Assembly: GCF_009674485.1 (NCBI RefSeq)
Contig: NZ_WKJJ01000029.1
Coordinates: forward strand, 21,255 to 85,254
From: Pseudoduganella rivuli
Lineage (GTDB): Bacteria; Pseudomonadota; Gammaproteobacteria; Burkholderiales; Burkholderiaceae_D
Direction: 5' to 3'
Length of the DNA stretch: 64,000 nt
Shown here: positions 34,654 through 43,392 of the stretch, one piece after another
Position numbering within the stretch: the first letter of the stretch is position 1
How the letters are laid out: every line of letters starts with the position of its first letter
The notes under the pieces: model-generated
What the model was told of the DNA's origin: nothing
The model's input: only the letters and a program-made list of their open reading frames with translations
Database searches by the model: none
Translations under genes and position numbers: made by a program

Positions 34654-35628
34654 CTACATCCGCGTCGCTGACGGGCTGGCGCCGAACAGTTTGCGGTAAT
34701 CGCTGGAAAACTGGCTGAAACTGCCGAAGCCCCACGCGGCGGCCACCGCGCCGATGGGCTGCCGGCGCGCGGCCGGGTCCAGCAACTGGCGGCGCACGCC
34801 GTTCAGCCGCACGCGGCGCAGGTACAGCGTCGGACTCATCCCCAGCACATCTTCAAAACAATACTGCAAGGTGCGACGGCTGACGTGCGCGATCGCGCAC
34901 AGGTCCGGCACGGTGAGCGGCTGGTCGCGGTGCGCGAGGATATAGTCGCGTACGCGGGCCACGACTTTCTGGCGGCGCTGGAAGCTGTGCGCGGCGGCCG
35001 GTTCCACGCCGCTGCAATCGAGCACACCCAGCAGCGCCGCCAGCAATTGCTGTTCGCTGCCGGCCGGCAGCATGCCACCGTGCGCGCCGCTGACAGCCAG
35101 CGCCGCCGCCAGCGCTTCCATGCACGCCATGCGCGCTTCACCGTCCACCCGCAATACTTCGGCCGCCTGCATGCGCTCCCAGTCCACCCCGCAGGCACTG
35201 CGCAGCGCGGCCTGTGCCAGCACGTCGCGGCACACCACCATGCCGTAGATCACGTGGCTGCTGGGCGTCAATAATTCAAACTCGCCGCCGCCAGGACGCA
35301 CCATCACACAATCGCCGTCGAGCGGGCGGCCATTGATGCGGATCGCGCCGGCCTGGGCGGGAAAGCCGAACCACAAGGCGCCGGGCCAGACGCGGCAGGT
35401 TTGCCGCACCGACTGGCTGATTTCCTCGCGGAATACTTGCATGCGAGGCAGCCGCAATTCCGCCAGCGCGCCGTGGAAGGCGCCCGCTGTCATCTGGTCG
35501 TAGCACTGTTCCCAGTCCGTCAGGTTGCGCGCCAGCTCATCGGCATCGTGTGTCAGGACGGTGCGGTAGGCCGGCGCACTGCGCAATTCCGGAGCATGGC
35601 CGGTGGCCGTTGTTACATTCTGGTGCAT
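34654..35628 (-). CDS. AraC-family regulator, probably of ethanolamine use
   Basis: A 324-residue regulator with an N-terminal sensing region and a C-terminal double helix-turn-helix (about 225-320: LTVPDLCAIAHVSRRTLQYCF and AAAWGFGSFSQFSSDYRKLFG). The N-terminal part resembles AraC proteins next to ethanolamine or amine permeases (EutR-like). It diverges from the ethanolamine permease gene, with eutBC downstream of that, which supports the assignment. ATG 35628 has AAGGAG eight bases upstream; an earlier in-frame start at 35670 lacks one. The effector, perhaps ethanolamine, is inferred. Confidence 0.85.
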   Translation of the reverse strand: MHQNVTTATGHAPELRSAPAYRTVLTHDADELARNLTDWEQCYDQMTAGAFHGALAELRLPRMQVFREEISQSVRQTCRVWPGALWFGFPAQAGAIRINGRPLDGDCVMVRPGGGEFELLTPSSHVIYGMVVCRDVLAQAALRSACGVDWERMQAAEVLRVDGEARMACMEALAAALAVSGAHGGMLPAGSEQQLLAALLGVLDCSGVEPAAAHSFQRRQKVVARVRDYILAHRDQPLTVPDLCAIAHVSRRTLQYCFEDVLGMSPTLYLRRVRLNGVRRQLLDPAARRQPIGAVAAAWGFGSFSQFSSDYRKLFGASPSATRM

Positions 35629-35763
35629 CGCTGTTTCTCCTTGTCGCAGTGTTCGCACGGCGGGCGCCAAGTTTGCCGATTTTCGATAACGGCCGTCATT
35701 GAGCGCCTCCTATACTCGGTTCCAGCAACATTCATACCAGTATCCAACACCGGGAGCATATCC

Positions 35764-37137
35764 ATGAACGCGAACCAATCCGGCACCGCGCCGGCGCTGC
35801 AACAGACCCTGACCACGTTCCAGCTATGGGGCATCGCCGTCGGGCTGGTGATATCGGGCGAATACTTCGGCTGGAGCTATGGCTGGGCCACGGCCGGCAC
35901 CTTGGGCTTCACCATCACGGCGATCTTTATTGCCGCCATGTACACCACCTTCATTTTCAGCTTTACCGAGCTGACCACGTCGATCCCGCACGCGGGCGGC
36001 CCGTTCGCCTATGCCAAGCGGGCCTTTGGTCCGCTTGGCGGCTATATCGCGGGCGCCGCCACGCTGGTGGAATTCGTGTTCGCGCCGCCCGCCATCGCGC
36101 TGGCGATCGGCGCCTACCTGAACGTGCAGTATCCGGCGCTCGACCCCAAGCTGGCCGCCACGGCCGCCTACGTGGTGTTCATGGCGCTCAACATCATCGG
36201 CGTGCAGATCGCCGCCACCCTGGAATTGCTGCTGGCGCTGCTGGCGATCTTCGAATTGCTGGTGTTTATGGGCGTGGTGTCGCCGGGCTTCTCGCTGGCG
36301 GCGTTCGCCAAGGGCGGCTGGTCCGGGCAGGACAGCTTCAGCCTCGCCGCGATCCCCGGCATGTTTGCCGCCATCCCGTTTGCCATCTGGTTCTTCCTGG
36401 CGATCGAAGGCGTCGCCATGGCAGCCGAGGAAGCCAAGGACCCGCGCCGCTCGATCCCGATTGCCTATGTGACGGGCATCCTGACCCTGGTGGCGCTGGC
36501 GATCGGCGTGATGCTGTTTGCCGGCGGCGCCGGCGACTGGACCAAGCTGGCCAACATCAACGATCCGCTGCCGCAAGCCATGAAGATGATTGTCGGCGAC
36601 AACAGCGGCTGGCTGCACATGCTGGTCTGGCTGGGCTTGTTCGGTCTGGTGGCGTCGTTCCACGGCATCATCCTCGGCTATTCGCGCCAGATCTTCGCGC
36701 TGGCCCGCGAAGGCTACCTGCCGCATTATTTTGCGAAGATCCACCCCCGCTTCAACACGCCGCACCGCGCCGTGCTGGCCGGGGGCGTGGTCGGCATCGC
36801 CGCCATCTACAGCGATGAACTGGTGAAGATCGGCGGCCAGACCTTGACCGCCAACATCGTCACCATGTCCGTGTTCGGCGCCATCACCATGTACATCATC
36901 AGCATGCTGGCGCTGTTCAAGCTGCGCCGCAGCGAGCCGCGCATGGCGCGTCCGTTCATCACACCGCTGTATCCATGGTTCCCGCTGTTCGCACTGGCCG
37001 GCGCCGTAGTGTGCATGGCGACCATGGTGTACTACAGCTTCCTCGTGGCGTTGATCTTTGCCGGCCTGCTGCTGGTTGGCTATGGCGTCTTCCACCTGAC
37101 CCGCGGCAACCGCGCGAAACTGGCCGCTGCGGCCTGA
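35764..37137 (+). CDS. eat: Ethanolamine permease (APC superfamily)
   Basis: A 457-residue inner-membrane transporter with about 12 hydrophobic segments. The start WGIAVGLVISGEYFGWSYGW and SIPHAGGPFAYAKRAFGPLGGY are characteristic of the ethanolamine permease/Eat branch of amino-acid permeases, as is FFLAIEGVAMAAEEAKDP in the middle. It should import ethanolamine for the EutBC lyase encoded 0.8 kb downstream. The start at 35764 follows GGGAG. It is 10 bp upstream of a porin gene on the same strand. Confidence 0.9.
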   Translation: MNANQSGTAPALQQTLTTFQLWGIAVGLVISGEYFGWSYGWATAGTLGFTITAIFIAAMYTTFIFSFTELTTSIPHAGGPFAYAKRAFGPLGGYIAGAATLVEFVFAPPAIALAIGAYLNVQYPALDPKLAATAAYVVFMALNIIGVQIAATLELLLALLAIFELLVFMGVVSPGFSLAAFAKGGWSGQDSFSLAAIPGMFAAIPFAIWFFLAIEGVAMAAEEAKDPRRSIPIAYVTGILTLVALAIGVMLFAGGAGDWTKLANINDPLPQAMKMIVGDNSGWLHMLVWLGLFGLVASFHGIILGYSRQIFALAREGYLPHYFAKIHPRFNTPHRAVLAGGVVGIAAIYSDELVKIGGQTLTANIVTMSVFGAITMYIISMLALFKLRRSEPRMARPFITPLYPWFPLFALAGAVVCMATMVYYSFLVALIFAGLLLVGYGVFHLTRGNRAKLAAAA

Positions 37138-37147
37138 AAGGACCCCC

Positions 37148-37942
37148 ATGAAATACCTCGTCACCCTGATGCTGGCCGCCGGCGCACTGAGCGCCCCGGC
37201 TGCCTACGCCGACGCTGCACCGGCCTGGACTGAAAGCGGCAACGTGAGCCTGCTGTCCGATTATGTGTTCCGCGGCGTGTCGCAAACCCAGGGCAAGCCG
37301 ACAGCGCAGGCCACACTGGACTTTACCCACGGCAGCGGCGCCTACGCCGGCGTGTTCGGTTCCGGCGTCTCGCATGCGGCCTACAACAATGGCAACGGCG
37401 CGGAAATCGACCTGTACGGCGGCTACCGCCATGCGCTCGACGAGCAAAGCAATATCGACGCCGGCATCGTCACCTACTGGTATCCGGGCGCGCAATACAA
37501 GGCCGGCGCCAAGACCGTCAAATACCACACGGCCGATGTAAAATTGGGCTGGAACCACGGCGCGTTAAATGTCTATGGCTGGGTAACGGTCAGCAGCCAC
37601 TGGTTCGGCTATGCGGTCGATCCGTACAATGGCAAGGTCCACGATACGCGCGGCACCACCTACGTGGAAGCCAACTGGAACCCGGAACTGGCGCCGGGGC
37701 TGGCCGCCAACCTGCACATCGGCCGCCAGGACGTGCGCCGCCTCGGCATGTTCAGTTTCACGGACGTGAAGGCCGGCGTGACGAAAACCTGGGGCAACTG
37801 GGCGCTGTCGGGCGCGGCCATCTATAACAATGGCACGGTGTACGATGGGACGTTGCCACTGTGGGTCTTCTTCAATGGGGACGGCAGCGGCAAGCGGGTG
37901 GTAGGCAAGCGCGTGCAGCTGACGCTGACGCGCAATTTCTGA
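37148..37942 (+). CDS. TorF-family putative outer-membrane porin
   Basis: A 264-residue outer-membrane beta-barrel. The signal peptide ends at AAYADA; the mature protein opens with GNVSLLSDYVFRGVSQTQGKP, the signature of the Gcw_chp/TIGR02001 family, and ends in the aromatic LTLTRNF expected of barrel proteins. It lies between the ethanolamine permease and eutB, 14 bp from the latter, suggesting that it admits ethanolamine or a related compound through the outer membrane. That role is inferred from position only. Confidence 0.85.
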   Translation: MKYLVTLMLAAGALSAPAAYADAAPAWTESGNVSLLSDYVFRGVSQTQGKPTAQATLDFTHGSGAYAGVFGSGVSHAAYNNGNGAEIDLYGGYRHALDEQSNIDAGIVTYWYPGAQYKAGAKTVKYHTADVKLGWNHGALNVYGWVTVSSHWFGYAVDPYNGKVHDTRGTTYVEANWNPELAPGLAANLHIGRQDVRRLGMFSFTDVKAGVTKTWGNWALSGAAIYNNGTVYDGTLPLWVFFNGDGSGKRVVGKRVQLTLTRNF

Positions 37943-37956
37943 ACGGGAGGCCGGCA

Positions 37957-39348
37957 ATGCACCAGTTCACGCACCGGGTGGGAAGCCGCAGCTACGGCTT
38001 CCGCGACTTGAAAGACTTGATGGCGAAAGCCACGCCGGCGCGCTCCGGCGATTACCTGGCCGGTGTGGCAGCCGCCAGCGCGGAAGAGCGTGTGGCCGCG
38101 CAAATGACGCTGGCGGCCTTGCCGCTGTCGACTTTCCTGAACGACGTGCTGGTGCCTTATGAAACCGACGAGGTGACGCGGCTGATCATCGACAGCCACG
38201 ACGCCAGCGCGTTCGCGCCGCTGCGGCATTTGACGGTGGGCGACTTCCGCAACTGGCTGCTCAGCGACGCGGCCAATGAAGCGGCGCTGGCGTGCGCGGC
38301 GCCGGGCATCACGCCAGAAATGGCGGCTGCCGTGTCCAAGATCATGCGCATCCAGGACCTGATCCTGGTGGCCAAGAAATGCCGCGTGGTGACGGGCTTC
38401 CGCAACACGATCGGGCTGAAGGACCGCCTGTCGACACGGCTGCAGCCGAACCACCCGACCGATGACGCGTCCGGCATTGCCGCCAGCGTGCTCGATGGCC
38501 TGTTGTACGGCAGCGGCGACGCCGTCATCGGCATCAACCCCGCCACCGACAACGTGCCGCAAGTGATCCGCATCGTCAGCATGCTCGACGAAGTCATTGC
38601 CCGCTACGGCATTCCCACCCAGTCGTGCGTGCTGACCCACGTGACCAATACCATCGCCGCGATTGAACGGGGCGCACCGGTCGACCTGGTGTTCCAGTCG
38701 ATCGCCGGCACCGAGGCGGCCAACGCCAACTTCGGCGTGACCTTGTCGCTGCTGGCCGAGGCCCAGCAGGCCGCGCTGTCGCTGGGACGGGGCACGGTGG
38801 GCAACAACGTCATGTATTTTGAGACGGGGCAGGGCAGCGCGTTGTCGGCCAACGGCCACCACGGCATGGACCAGCAAACGTGCGAAGCGCGCGCCTACGC
38901 GGTGGCGCGCCGTTTATCGCCGCTGCTGGTCAACACGGTGGTGGGATTCATCGGCCCCGAATACCTGTACGACGGCAAGCAGATCATCCGCGCCGGACTG
39001 GAAGACCATTTCTGCGCCAAGCTGCTGGGATTGCCGATGGGTTGCGACGTCTGCTATACCAACCATGCGGAAGCCGACCAGAACGACATGGACGTGCTGC
39101 TGACCTTGTTGGCCACGGCGGGCTGCACCTTTGTCATGGGCATACCGGGGTCGGACGACATCATGCTCAATTACCAGACCACGTCGTTCCACGATGCGCT
39201 GTATGCGCGCCGCGCGCTGGGCTTGAAACCGGCGCCGGAATTCGAGGCGTGGCTGAAGGAAATGCAGATCTTTACCGCCGACGACTACATCACGCTGGGC
39301 CAGGCGGTGCCGGCGCCGTTCCAGGGCGCCCTGCTAAGGCTGGCCTGA
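37957..39348 (+). CDS. eutB: Ethanolamine ammonia-lyase, large subunit
   Basis: A 463-residue TIM-barrel subunit of the adenosylcobalamin-dependent lyase that converts ethanolamine to acetaldehyde and ammonia. Family segments include GFRDLKDLMAKATPARSGD at the start, RLSTRLQPNHPTDD, GDAVIGINPATDN, VTNTIAAIERGAPVDLVFQSIAGTE and YTNHAEADQNDMD near the cofactor interface. The ATG is preceded by GGGAGG. EutC follows 25 bp downstream. No cobalamin riboswitch or microcompartment gene is visible, so acetaldehyde would be handled in the cytosol. Confidence 0.96.
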   Translation: MHQFTHRVGSRSYGFRDLKDLMAKATPARSGDYLAGVAAASAEERVAAQMTLAALPLSTFLNDVLVPYETDEVTRLIIDSHDASAFAPLRHLTVGDFRNWLLSDAANEAALACAAPGITPEMAAAVSKIMRIQDLILVAKKCRVVTGFRNTIGLKDRLSTRLQPNHPTDDASGIAASVLDGLLYGSGDAVIGINPATDNVPQVIRIVSMLDEVIARYGIPTQSCVLTHVTNTIAAIERGAPVDLVFQSIAGTEAANANFGVTLSLLAEAQQAALSLGRGTVGNNVMYFETGQGSALSANGHHGMDQQTCEARAYAVARRLSPLLVNTVVGFIGPEYLYDGKQIIRAGLEDHFCAKLLGLPMGCDVCYTNHAEADQNDMDVLLTLLATAGCTFVMGIPGSDDIMLNYQTTSFHDALYARRALGLKPAPEFEAWLKEMQIFTADDYITLGQAVPAPFQGALLRLA

Positions 39349-39373
39349 GCGGAAGAGACATGGAGACTGAAAC

Positions 39374-40210
39374 GTGAGCAAGTCCGTCACACCCAATCCC
39401 TGGCAGGCGCTGCGCCAGTTCACGGCTGCGCGCATCGCGCTGGGCCGCGCCGGTGTCAGCCTGCCGACGGCGCCGCAACTGGATTTCCAGCTGGCCCATG
39501 CGCAGGCGCGCGACGCCGTGCACCTGCCGCTCGATACGCAGGCGCTGGCGCTCGCCCTGGCAAGTGGATGGCGTGCGCCGGCGGCGCCGGCAGGTGCGCC
39601 GGGGCAGGAGGCCGGCATCGAGGTACTGTGTCTGCACAGCGCCGCGCCCGACCGGGGCACGTATTTGCAGCGGCCGGACCTGGGGCGCAGGCTCAGTGCG
39701 CAATCGCGCGCTGAGCTGGAGGGCCGGGCGCCGCCGGCACGCCCGTTCGACCTCGCGCTGGTGGTGGCCGACGGCTTGTCGGCGCTGGCCATCGAGCGCC
39801 ACGCGCTGCCATTCCTGCAAGCGCTGTATCAGCGGCTGGCGCCGGACGACTGGCGGCTGGCGCCGATTGTGCTCGTCAGCCAGGGCCGGGTCGCGGTCGG
39901 CGATGAAGTCGGTGAACTGCTGGGCGCGCAGGCCGTGGTGGTGCTGATCGGCGAACGCCCCGGCCTCAGTTCGCCCGACAGCATGGGCCTGTATTTGACG
40001 TGGTCGCCCCGGGTGGGCCGGACCGATGCGGCGCGCAACTGCATTTCCAACGTGCGGCCGGAAGGACTGGCCTATGGCGAGGCGGCCTACAAGCTGCACT
40101 ACCTGTTGTCGGAGGCGCGGCGGCGCCGCCTGTCCGGGGTGGATTTGAAGGATGAAACGGGGGCGGCGCCGGGCGTTGCGCAACAGGATGGGGTGCGTTT
40201 CTTGTTGTAG
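39374..40210 (+). CDS. eutC: Ethanolamine ammonia-lyase, small subunit
   Basis: A 278-residue partner of EutB that helps bind adenosylcobalamin. Family features are TAARIALGRAGVSLPTAPQLDFQLAHAQARDAVH early on, VVADGLSALAI, and the late ERPGLSSPDSMGLYLTW and RNCISNVRPEGL segments. It is the last recognisable gene of the ethanolamine locus; a 99-bp gap separates it from the next gene. The reactivating factor EutA is not in the window. Confidence 0.95.
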   Translation: MSKSVTPNPWQALRQFTAARIALGRAGVSLPTAPQLDFQLAHAQARDAVHLPLDTQALALALASGWRAPAAPAGAPGQEAGIEVLCLHSAAPDRGTYLQRPDLGRRLSAQSRAELEGRAPPARPFDLALVVADGLSALAIERHALPFLQALYQRLAPDDWRLAPIVLVSQGRVAVGDEVGELLGAQAVVVLIGERPGLSSPDSMGLYLTWSPRVGRTDAARNCISNVRPEGLAYGEAAYKLHYLLSEARRRRLSGVDLKDETGAAPGVAQQDGVRFLL

Positions 40211-40309
40211 GTTGGAAACAAAAATCGGCGTAAGATGGGGGCGTATTTCCGTGCATGCTTTGCGTAAGGGAGCGGCCCATGAACACCGAATTTGCGGGAG
40301 GCGCCGGCC

Positions 40310-43300
40310 ATGGCCCCCGTTGCTGACTTCCATGCCCGGCTGGCACGGCTGAGTCTGGCTGCGCGGCTGCGCGCGGCCGTTGCCGCGGTGGCGCTGCCGA
40401 TGGGCGCCGCCGCCGCGCTGGCGCTGGTGCTGCACGTGGTGACGGTTTCGTTGTGGGAGACGGCCGCCACCGACCATGCGCGCGTGGCGGAACTGGTCAG
40501 CCAGAGCGCGCCGCTGTTACGCGCGGCGGGCGGCGTGCCGGAGGAGCGGCGCGCCGCATTGGCGGGATTGCGCGCGCAGATGCGCGACGCGGCGGCGCTC
40601 AGTGATGACGCGGCCGTGCGCGCGGCCGCCCAGGCGGTCAGCCTGGCCACGTATGACCACGAATCCGTCAAGGCCGGCGCGGCCCCGCTTGCGCCGTTGC
40701 TGGACCGGGTGGCGCTGGCCGCGGCGCGCGCTTCCGCCCATGCCCGGCGCAGTGCCGACACCGCCGGCAACATCACGCTCGTCGTCCTGCTGCTGGCGCC
40801 CGCGCTGGCGGCCGCCGGCGGCATCGTGCTGGCGCGCGCCATCACGCGCGGCATCGATGGCACCTTGCGCGAATGTATCGCGTTTGCCGGCGATATCGCG
40901 GCCGGCAATTTCCGTCATGGCGGCGCCCATGCGCGTCCCGGCGCGCGGGCGCGCCGCATGCACGCGCCGGCGGACAGCGCCAGCGAGTTCGACGTGCTGG
41001 TGCGCAAGATGAACGGCATCGCCGAGGAAACGCTGGCGGCGGCCGAGCGCGAAGTCGAACACGTCAAGCGGCTGGAAGGGGTGGAACGTTCGTGGGCGCT
41101 GTTGTCGGCGTGCAGCCGCTCGCTGGTCAAGGCGCCGGGTGAAGCGGCACTGACGGACGCGATTTGCCATCACCTGGTGGAACTGGGCGGCTACCGTATC
41201 GCCTGGGTCGGCTATGCGCGCGACGACGACGGCCGCACCATCGAACCGGTGTCGCATGCCGGCACCGACCGGGCATACGTCGATGCCCTGCAACTGAGCT
41301 GGGGCGCCGACGTACACCGGCACGGCGGCTTCGGCACGGCGATCCAGCAGCGCCGCATGCTGGTCTGCAAGAGCATGCACGGCGACCTGGTCTTCACGTC
41401 CTGGAAGTCGATGGCGCCGCCGCACGGGATCGACGCGTGCATCGCGTTGCCGCTGCTGGACGGCGAGGGGCCGATCGGCGTGCTGGGGCTGTACGCGGCG
41501 GACGCCAAGGGATTTACCGACGAGGAAATCAAGCTGCTGCAAGACCTGGCAGACGACCTGGCGTTCGGCATCGCCAGCCGGCGCGACCATGCGCTGCGCG
41601 AGCAGGTCGAAGACGAACTGGCGCACCATACCAACTACGACGGCCTGACGGGGCTGGCCACTGTGTCCACCCTGCAGCGCCACCTTGCGCCGCATGCGGC
41701 GAAGGCGCTCGACGGGCACCGCAAGGTGGCGGCGATCCACGTCAACATTGACCGCTTCCGCGAAGTGAACCAGGCGCTGGGGCGCGATGCGGGCGACCGG
41801 CTGTTGATGCACGTGGCGCAGCGGCTGCAGCAGGCGTGCGGCCACCACGCGCTGCTGGCGCGTGCCGGCCCCGATGAATTCATCGCGGTGTTGCCGGGCA
41901 TCGCCGGTTCCGGCAATGCGGCGGCGGCCGCGTCGCGCTTTGTCGCGTCACTGCGGGATGCGGAGCCCGGGACGGAGCTGGCGGCACACGTATCGGTCGG
42001 TATCGCCATCCATCCCGACGATGGCGGCGACGCCGATGCCCTGCTGCGCCATGCCGCGCTGGCAATGCAGGAAGCCAAGCGGCAGGGCGGCAATGCGTGG
42101 CGTTTCTATGCGAAGGAAACCAATGCCCGCATGGCCGCACGCCAGGCGATGGAAGCGGAGTTGCACGGGGTGCTTGGACGCGCTGAGCTGGAGTTGCACT
42201 ACCAGCCGCAATGCAGCCTGGTGACGGGCGCGGTGACCGGGGTGGAGGCGCTGCTGCGGTGGCGCCATCCGGCGCGCGGGCTGCTGGCGCCGGGCGAATT
42301 CCTGGGGGTGGCCGACGAGGCCGGGCTGGCGCCGGCGTTCGGCGCGTGGGCGATCGACGCGGTCTGTGCGCAGTTGCAGGCGTGGCGTGCCGCCGGCCTG
42401 CAACTGCCGCCGGTGGCGCTGAACCTGGGACCGCGCCAGTTCCACCATCACGGCCTGGTGGAAACCATACGCTCGGCGTTGCAGCGGCACCAGGTCCCGG
42501 AAAAGGCGCTGGAGCTGGAAATCACGGAAAGCGCGTTGATGCGCGACACCGAAGAGTCGGTGGCCACGCTGCGCGCGCTGCACGAACTGGGCGTGCGCAT
42601 CGCGCTGGACGATTTCGGCACGGGGTATTCGTCGCTGAACCAGCTGCGCCGGCTGCCAGTGGACCATGTGAAGATCGACGAGACGTTCGTGCGGGGCATC
42701 GTGACGGCGCCCGATGACGCGGCGGCGTGCAACGGCATCATTTCACTGGCGCACAGCCTGCACTTCGCAGTGATCGCCAAAGGGGTGGAGACGGAAGAGC
42801 AGATGAATTACCTGCGGCGGCGCCACTGCGAAGCCATGCAAGGCTTCCTGTTCAGCCGTGCGGTGCCGGCCGACGCGCTGGCCGCGCTGCTGCAGTCCGG
42901 CCGCCGCCTGGCGCTGGCCGACCACGGCGACCCGCAGCGCACCATCGTGCTGCTGGACGACGAGCCGGCCATCGTGCGCGCGCTGAACCGCGCGCTGCGC
43001 CAGGACGGCTACAAGATCCTGGCCGCCACCAATTCCACCGACGCGCTCAAGCTGTTGGCCAACAACCCGGTGCAAGTGATCCTGGCCGACCAGCACATGC
43101 CGGACATCACCGGTGTCGCCTTCATGCAGCGAATCAAGGACCTGTATCCGGCCACCGTGCGCATCATCCTGTCGTCCTACGCCGACCTTGAGCCCGTGCT
43201 TGACGCCATCAACCGCGGCGCCATCTACCGCTTCTTCCCCAAACCCTGGAACGACGACGAACTGCGCGCCTGCATCCACGAAGCCTTCCGTCACCACACG

Positions 43301-43315
43301 TCGGGTCAGGCGTAA
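40310..43315 (+). CDS. Membrane GAF-GGDEF-EAL-REC protein with altered catalytic motifs
   Basis: A 1001-residue protein. Order: membrane segment (about 17-45), short periplasmic region, second membrane segment (about 155-178), HAMP-like linker, GAF domain (about 255-410), GGDEF domain (about 425-585), EAL domain (about 600-860) and a C-terminal receiver (about 875-1000, phospho-acceptor D927 in LADQHMP). The GGDEF loop reads GPDEF (520-524), with proline in place of the second glycine. The EAL domain keeps E646-A-L, ITES and DDFGTGYSS, but the usual AEGVET motif is AKGVET, with K824 at the position of the glutamate known to be catalytic in RocR. It may therefore be a c-di-GMP receptor or scaffold. 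GGGAGG precedes the ATG. Confidence 0.88.
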   Translation: MAPVADFHARLARLSLAARLRAAVAAVALPMGAAAALALVLHVVTVSLWETAATDHARVAELVSQSAPLLRAAGGVPEERRAALAGLRAQMRDAAALSDDAAVRAAAQAVSLATYDHESVKAGAAPLAPLLDRVALAAARASAHARRSADTAGNITLVVLLLAPALAAAGGIVLARAITRGIDGTLRECIAFAGDIAAGNFRHGGAHARPGARARRMHAPADSASEFDVLVRKMNGIAEETLAAAEREVEHVKRLEGVERSWALLSACSRSLVKAPGEAALTDAICHHLVELGGYRIAWVGYARDDDGRTIEPVSHAGTDRAYVDALQLSWGADVHRHGGFGTAIQQRRMLVCKSMHGDLVFTSWKSMAPPHGIDACIALPLLDGEGPIGVLGLYAADAKGFTDEEIKLLQDLADDLAFGIASRRDHALREQVEDELAHHTNYDGLTGLATVSTLQRHLAPHAAKALDGHRKVAAIHVNIDRFREVNQALGRDAGDRLLMHVAQRLQQACGHHALLARAGPDEFIAVLPGIAGSGNAAAAASRFVASLRDAEPGTELAAHVSVGIAIHPDDGGDADALLRHAALAMQEAKRQGGNAWRFYAKETNARMAARQAMEAELHGVLGRAELELHYQPQCSLVTGAVTGVEALLRWRHPARGLLAPGEFLGVADEAGLAPAFGAWAIDAVCAQLQAWRAAGLQLPPVALNLGPRQFHHHGLVETIRSALQRHQVPEKALELEITESALMRDTEESVATLRALHELGVRIALDDFGTGYSSLNQLRRLPVDHVKIDETFVRGIVTAPDDAAACNGIISLAHSLHFAVIAKGVETEEQMNYLRRRHCEAMQGFLFSRAVPADALAALLQSGRRLALADHGDPQRTIVLLDDEPAIVRALNRALRQDGYKILAATNSTDALKLLANNPVQVILADQHMPDITGVAFMQRIKDLYPATVRIILSSYADLEPVLDAINRGAIYRFFPKPWNDDELRACIHEAFRHHTSGQA

Positions 43316-43317
43316 AT

Positions 43318-43339
43318 AAAAAAGCCGCCCGAAGGCGGC
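43318..43339 (-). terminator. Intrinsic terminator of the MHS transporter gene
   Basis: Read on the minus strand, GCCGCC-TTCG-GGCGGC is followed by TTTTTT. It lies 54 bp past the transporter stop. A second hairpin with 10-bp arms (43349-43358 and 43366-43375) lies between it and the gene. Confidence 0.85.
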
Positions 43340-43348
43340 AAAGACATG

Positions 43349-43375
43349 GCGGTGCGGGGAGGGGTCCCGCACCGC
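43349..43375. terminator. Hairpin between convergent genes
   Basis: Perfect 10-bp arms GCGGTGCGGG/CCCGCACCGC around a 7-base loop, in the gap between the GGDEF-EAL gene and the convergent transporter gene. It has no T-run on either strand; it may assist termination or protect mRNA ends. Confidence 0.5.
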
Positions 43376-43392
43376 ACAGGGAACACATCAAA

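Noticed and set aside
35629..35763. Possible cobalamin riboswitch before the ethanolamine genes
   Set aside because: The divergent gap is only about 135 bp and shows no B12-box-like conserved core; regulation by the adjacent AraC protein is simpler.
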